A stretch of DNA of 64,000 bases, from the NCBI GenBank assembly GCA_038257155.1, contig JBBSJP010000016.1:1-64000 (forward strand). Reading direction: 5' to 3'. A model generated the notes under the pieces. The model saw only the letters and a program-made list of their open reading frames with translations. It did not search any database and was not told the DNA's origin. Position 1 is the stretch's first letter. Every line of letters begins with the position of its first letter. Source of the DNA: JANJTY01 sp038257155 (GTDB lineage Bacteria; Pseudomonadota; Gammaproteobacteria; Xanthomonadales; Xanthomonadaceae). Of the stretch, positions 59,945-64,000 are shown in pieces. The translations under genes and the position numbers were made by a program.

Positions 59945-60760
59945 CTAACTCCTGAGCAACTCATTCACCGACGTCTTCGAGCGCGTCTTCTCATCCACCT
60001 GCTTGACTATCACCGCACAGTACAACGAGTGCGAGCCATCAGCAGCGGGCAAGGAGCCCGATACCACTACGCTGCCGGCGGGAATGCGGCCGTAACTGAT
60101 CTTGCCGCTTGCGCGATCGTAGATCCGGGTCGACTGGCCAAGGAACACGCCCATGCCGATCACGCTACCGCGTTCGACGATCACGCCCTCCACCACTTCC
60201 GAGCGAGCGCCGATGAAGCAGTTGTCTTCGATGATGGTTGGTGCAGCCTGCAGCGGCTCCAGCACGCCGCCGATGCCGGCGCCGCCGGAGATGTGGCAGT
60301 TGCGCCCGATCTGGGCACAGGAGCCGACCGTGGCCCAAGTGTCGACCATTGTGCCGGCACCGACATAGGCGCCGATGTTGACGAAGCTCGGCATCAGCAC
60401 GACTTCGTTCCCCAGATACGCACCGCGGCGGACGATGGCTCCCGGCACCACACGCGCGCCGGTGGCGCGGAACTCGGCCTCGCCGGCACCCTCGAAGCGC
60501 GCCGGCACCTTGTCCCAGAACGGCGCGGGCTGGCCTTCCATCAGGCGCATCTCGTTGACACGGAAGTACAGCAGCACGGCTTTCTTGACCCACTCCTGCA
60601 CCTGCCAGCCATCATCGGACGGCTCGGCCACGCGCAGGCTGCCGCTCTCCAGCGCGGCGATGACCTTCTCGACCGTCGGCCTCAGCAGGACCAGATGATC
60701 CGGGCCAAGTTCGGCGCGGCTCTCCCAGGCGTTTTCGATTCGGTGGCGCAGGTCATCCAT
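59945..60760 (-). CDS. dapD: 2,3,4,5-tetrahydropyridine-2,6-dicarboxylate N-succinyltransferase
   Basis: DapD succinylates tetrahydrodipicolinate in the lysine/DAP pathway. The 271-residue protein has a helical N-terminal domain (about 1-100) and a left-handed beta-helix of hexapeptide repeats (from GARVVPGAIVRRGAYLG through NCHISGGAGIGGVLEP). The C-terminal tail ends KTSVNELLRS. Length and motifs match E. coli DapD. The start overlaps the glnD stop by 8 nt. The stop TAG borders the 14-bp tandem array. Confidence 0.95.
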   Translation of the reverse strand: MDDLRHRIENAWESRAELGPDHLVLLRPTVEKVIAALESGSLRVAEPSDDGWQVQEWVKKAVLLYFRVNEMRLMEGQPAPFWDKVPARFEGAGEAEFRATGARVVPGAIVRRGAYLGNEVVLMPSFVNIGAYVGAGTMVDTWATVGSCAQIGRNCHISGGAGIGGVLEPLQAAPTIIEDNCFIGARSEVVEGVIVERGSVIGMGVFLGQSTRIYDRASGKISYGRIPAGSVVVSGSLPAADGSHSLYCAVIVKQVDEKTRSKTSVNELLRS

Positions 60761-63425
60761 TTTCGGTCTTCCTTGGGTCTGGGGCCTGCCCGTCGACGCA
60801 GGCGACGAGCGCCTCTCGCAGGCTCTGCAGGCGAACGGGATCGGTCAGCGCGTGGTCGTGCTCATCGCTGATCAGAAAGAAATCCTCGACGCGCTCGCCG
60901 AAGGTGGCAATGCGCGCATCGTGCACGCGGGCATTGTTCAGGCGCAGCACCTGCGCCACATCGGCAAGCAGGCCGGGGCGATCGGTGCAGACCAGGGTCA
61001 GCTGGGTGCGATCCTCTCCCGAATCAGCAAATGCCACCTGTACCGGCACACGGAAGTGACGGAAATGTCGCGGCAGGGTGCGGCGCGCCGGGCGCACCCG
61101 ATCCAGCGAGCGTGACAGCACTTCGAACAGGCGCCTTTCCACCGACCGGGCCAGCGCCTCGGGTTCCAGCTGCAGGCGTTCCGGCGCCAGCACCTGGAAG
61201 GTGTCCAGACTCATGCCGCTGGTCGACGTCACCACGCGAGCCGCCAGCACATCCAGCTCGAGGCGATCGAGACTGGCGGTTACCGCGGCGAACAGTCCAT
61301 CGCGATCCGGTGAGTAGACGAAGACTTCCAGCGCGCGGCCCTTGAAGCGGGCACTTTCGCCCAGCGGACGCACCCGCACCAGCGGCTCGGACGCATTGCG
61401 CCGCGCCGCGATGCCTTCGCTCTGCCAGACCAGCTGCTCGGGCCGATAGCGCAGGAAACTTTCGTCCGGAAATTCACTCCAGACGGCATCGACCTGGGCT
61501 TCGCGCATGCCCTTCATGCGCAGCAGGGTGCGCGCCACTTCGCGCGTTTCAGCGATTCGTTCCGCACCGAATACCGGGTGCTCCAGGCCGCGGCGCAGGG
61601 CAAAGCGCGTAGCGGCAAACAGGTCGGCCAACAGGCGGTCCTTCCAGGCGTTCCACAGCTTGGGGCTGGTGCCGGCGATATCGCAGACTGTCAGCAGATA
61701 GAGCAGATCGAGGTGCTCACGATCGCCCACCGTGGTGGCGAAGCGCTTGACGACCTCGGGATCGGAGATGTCCTGGCGTTGCGCGGTCACGCTCATCAGC
61801 AGGTGATGTCGCACCAGCCAGGCCACCAGCTGTCCGTCCGCGCTGACCAGGGCATGGGCACGACAGAAATCAATTGCATCTTCTTCGCCCAGCACCGAGT
61901 GATCGCCGCCGCGACCCTTGGCGATGTCGTGGAACAGGCCAGCCAGCAGCAGGAGTTCCGGTCGGCGCAGGCGGTTCCAGACCTCGTGGCCGAGGGCGAA
62001 ACGCTCGCACTTCTCCGGCGTGGCCAGGCTTTCGATATTGCGCAGCACCGCCAGCGTGTGTTCGTCCACGGTATAGACGTGGAACAGGTCGTACTGCATA
62101 CGTCCCGAAACCCGTGCAAACGCCGGCAGATAGCGGCCCAGCACGCCGAGGCGCGCCATTCGCGCAACCGTGGCGACCGCATTCGGCCCACGCAGCAGGG
62201 CGAGAAACGCGGCGCGATGTGCGGGCGATGCGCTGCCATAGTCGGGCAGGCTGGGCAGCGCCTCGGCCAGCGCCCGTGCGGTTTCGGAATGCAGGCCGCG
62301 CAGTTCGGGGCGTTCCGCCCACACCGCGAACAATCGCAGCACGCGACCGAACTGGCCTTCCAGCCCTTCGGCATCGTGCATCGCCAGATAGCCTCTTCGA
62401 GACACGAAGCCTGCCTCCAGTGCCATCGGCTCGGGCGTGCCTTCAATCTGTTCCTCGAAGCGTTGCAGCAGACGGTCGTTGATGCGCAGCACGGTGGCGG
62501 CGCTGCGGAAGAAGCCTTGCATCAACTGCTCCACCGCGAGGTTCTCGCGGTGCTCATCCTTCAAGCCAAGGCGCGCGGCAAGCGGCTTCTGGTGGTCGAA
62601 CAGCAGGCGCTCCTCGCGCCGCCCCGCAACCAGGTGCAGACCGAAACGCAGGCGGGTCAGTGCGGCCTTCTCACGTGCCAGAGTGGCGCACTCGTCTTCA
62701 CCCAGGGCACCGATCGGCACCAGTGCGTCGAGCGCGGGCACTCCGTAAAGGCGACGCGCCAGCCACACCAGGGTATGCAGATCGCGCATTCCACCCGGAC
62801 CTTCCTTCAGGTTGGGCTCGAGGTTGTAGGCGGTGTCGTTGAAACGCGCATGGCGCTTGCGCTGTTCTTCGCGCTTGGCAGCGAAGAACTCGGCCGGCGG
62901 CCACACTACGTTCTTTGAAACGGCTTCGGCGATCTCGCCCGGCGCGCCTGCATCGCCGTTCAACACCCGCACTTCGAGCAGGGAGGTGGCCGTGGTGATG
63001 TCGTCGGCAGCCGCCTCGCGGCACTGCGCCAGCGAGCGAACCGCCTGCGAGCTCGGCAGGCCGGAATCCCACAGCAAGGCAAAGAAACGTGACAGTTCAG
63101 CGGCCGAGGCAGCCTGTTCGGGCTCCTCGCCCAGCACCAGAAGGTCGATATCGGACTGCGGAAACAGCTCGCCGCGGCCGTAGCCGCCAGTGGCGAGCAG
63201 GGTCAGTGCACGTGCACCCAGGCAGCGCTCCCAGGCGGAAATGATCAGTCCGTCAGCGCCGCGCGCGCGCTCGCGGGTCAGACGCTCGGCGTCCTCACCG
63301 GCATCGAAACGCGCGGCCAGCTCGGCATCGAGTGCGACCAGGCGACCGCGGGCCGCATCGCGCCATTCCTCATCCGAAGCGGCATCACGCAGCGCCTGAA
63401 CCGGCACCGGCGCGACACTGCTCAC
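60753..63425 (-). CDS. glnD: Bifunctional uridylyltransferase/uridylyl-removing enzyme GlnD
   Basis: GlnD senses glutamine and modifies or demodifies PII proteins, controlling nitrogen assimilation. The 890-residue protein has the nucleotidyltransferase motif GGYGRGELFPQSDIDLLVLG (about 95-114), the PII-uridylyltransferase middle region, and an HD phosphohydrolase domain with LAGLFHDIAKGRGGDHS. Two C-terminal ACT domains (about 700-780 and 805-885) contain VYSPDRDGLFAAV and VCTDRPGLLADVA. The GTG start overlaps the map stop (GTGA), so the upstream extension of the frame was rejected. The 3' end overlaps dapD by 8 nt. Confidence 0.95.
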   Translation of the reverse strand: MSSVAPVPVQALRDAASDEEWRDAARGRLVALDAELAARFDAGEDAERLTRERARGADGLIISAWERCLGARALTLLATGGYGRGELFPQSDIDLLVLGEEPEQAASAAELSRFFALLWDSGLPSSQAVRSLAQCREAAADDITTATSLLEVRVLNGDAGAPGEIAEAVSKNVVWPPAEFFAAKREEQRKRHARFNDTAYNLEPNLKEGPGGMRDLHTLVWLARRLYGVPALDALVPIGALGEDECATLAREKAALTRLRFGLHLVAGRREERLLFDHQKPLAARLGLKDEHRENLAVEQLMQGFFRSAATVLRINDRLLQRFEEQIEGTPEPMALEAGFVSRRGYLAMHDAEGLEGQFGRVLRLFAVWAERPELRGLHSETARALAEALPSLPDYGSASPAHRAAFLALLRGPNAVATVARMARLGVLGRYLPAFARVSGRMQYDLFHVYTVDEHTLAVLRNIESLATPEKCERFALGHEVWNRLRRPELLLLAGLFHDIAKGRGGDHSVLGEEDAIDFCRAHALVSADGQLVAWLVRHHLLMSVTAQRQDISDPEVVKRFATTVGDREHLDLLYLLTVCDIAGTSPKLWNAWKDRLLADLFAATRFALRRGLEHPVFGAERIAETREVARTLLRMKGMREAQVDAVWSEFPDESFLRYRPEQLVWQSEGIAARRNASEPLVRVRPLGESARFKGRALEVFVYSPDRDGLFAAVTASLDRLELDVLAARVVTSTSGMSLDTFQVLAPERLQLEPEALARSVERRLFEVLSRSLDRVRPARRTLPRHFRHFRVPVQVAFADSGEDRTQLTLVCTDRPGLLADVAQVLRLNNARVHDARIATFGERVEDFFLISDEHDHALTDPVRLQSLREALVACVDGQAPDPRKTENG

Positions 63426-64000
63426 AGGTCGTTGTCGTCGCCGGGAAGGCGGGTAAGGATCTCCACGCCATCCTCGGTGACCAGCACGGTGTGTTCCCAC
63501 TGGGCCGACAGCGAGCGATCCTTGGTCACCACGGTCCAGCCGTCCGGCAGCAGGCGGGTGTGGCGCGCACCAGCGTTGATCATCGGCTCGACGGTGAAGG
63601 TCATGCCGGGCTTGAGTTTCACGCCGTCGCCCGGCCGCCCGTAATGCAGCACCTGCGGTTCCTCGTGATAGATCTGCCCGATGCCGTGTCCGCAGTACTC
63701 GCGCACCACCGAGAAGCGCTCGCCTTCGGCGAAGCTCTGGATGGCATGGCCAATATCGCCCAGGGTGGCGCCGGGGCGCACTGCGCGGATACCGCGGAAC
63801 ATCGCCGCGCGTGTGGTTTCCACCAGGCGCCGCGCCAGAACCGAGGGCTCGCCGACGTAATACATGCGCGACGTGTCACCGTGCCAGCCATCCTTGATCA
63901 CGGTGACATCGATATTGAGGATGTCGCCATCCTTCAGCAGCTTGCCCTCGCTGGGGATGCCGTGGCAGATCACGTTGTTGACCGAAGTGCAGATCGTTGC
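63422..64000 (-). CDS. map: Methionine aminopeptidase type I (5' end beyond window)
   Basis: Map removes the initiator methionine from nascent proteins. Only the C-terminal about 192 residues are inside the window. The frame is open to the last base, and upstream of NVICHGIPSEGKLL it reads ATICTSVN, the usual internal Map motif, so the N terminus lies past 64000. Metal ligands are visible as NIDVTVI, DTSRMYYVG, CGHGIG, FTVEPMIN and SAQWEHTVLVTEDGVEILT. The stop overlaps the glnD start. Confidence 0.95.
   Translation of the reverse strand, partial: ATICTSVNNVICHGIPSEGKLLKDGDILNIDVTVIKDGWHGDTSRMYYVGEPSVLARRLVETTRAAMFRGIRAVRPGATLGDIGHAIQSFAEGERFSVVREYCGHGIGQIYHEEPQVLHYGRPGDGVKLKPGMTFTVEPMINAGARHTRLLPDGWTVVTKDRSLSAQWEHTVLVTEDGVEILTRLPGDDNDL

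Overview
The window is a GC-rich, densely coded stretch of a gammaproteobacterial chromosome. Gene content and order fit the Xanthomonadales/Lysobacterales best: map-glnD-dapD-arsC-like-dapE in a row, a complete rpoE-rseA-rseB-rseC-mucD unit running into lepA-lepB-DUF4845-rnc-era-recO, rsxB beside metG, and apbC near dcd. The lineage is inferred from synteny and protein style, not from a marker-gene comparison. Almost all genes are housekeeping and intact. No prophage, transposase, integrase or CRISPR array was seen.

Layout. 1-5.4 kb (minus strand): tRNA-Gly(GCC) with a near-consensus promoter and an intrinsic terminator, then dapB, hutF, ispG and a PilZ-like gene whose stop overlaps the ispG start. 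5.5-11.5 kb: xseA, rsxA/rsxB, metG (with REP-like palindromes between rsxA and metG) and apbC. 11.5-15.6 kb is accessory: a single-domain globin, a small secreted protein, and an ECF sigma factor with a transmembrane Ser/Thr kinase-TPR protein. dcd and pirin follow. 17.4-25.6 kb: a secreted protein, a TPR-GGDEF diguanylate cyclase, and a Cu/Ag-type RND efflux pair (cusA, cusB) with a small Cys/His-rich exported protein. 25.8-28.1 kb: a DUF2058 gene, slyX and ugd. 28.3-36.2 kb: a second ECF sigma/kinase-TPR pair, a secreted LamG-like protein, a small membrane protein, a frameshifted metallopeptidase-TPM lipoprotein, and a secreted delta-60-like protein.

36.2-45.1 kb: an MTAP-family phosphorylase, a 1-kb non-coding inverted-repeat element, the rlmD-CYTH-nagZ-hpt operon, a ydbH/ydbL pair and a REC-HPt protein. 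45.1-55.2 kb is a long minus-strand envelope-stress, translation and RNA-processing block. It reads from rpoE (with a sigma-E-type promoter upstream) through rseABC, mucD, lepA, lepB, DUF4845, rnc and era to recO, and a 218-bp element with terminal inverted repeats lies between era and recO. 55.3-58.1 kb: a FadB/FadJ-type beta-oxidation enzyme and an unknown gene. 58.1-64 kb: dapE, an ArsC/Spx-like gene, dapD, glnD and the 3' part of map, with a 14-bp tandem repeat behind dapD.

Functionally the window combines lysine/diaminopimelate synthesis (dapB, dapE, dapD), envelope stress and outer-membrane maintenance (rpoE regulon core, lepB, nagZ, ydbH/ydbL), nitrogen sensing (glnD), isoprenoid, Fe-S and redox functions (ispG, apbC, rsxA/rsxB) and Cu/Ag export. 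The most unusual material is non-coding: several dispersed repeat families in the spacers, two of which form structured elements. Also notable are the duplicated sigma-kinase modules and two secreted proteins with a similar short C-terminal tail.
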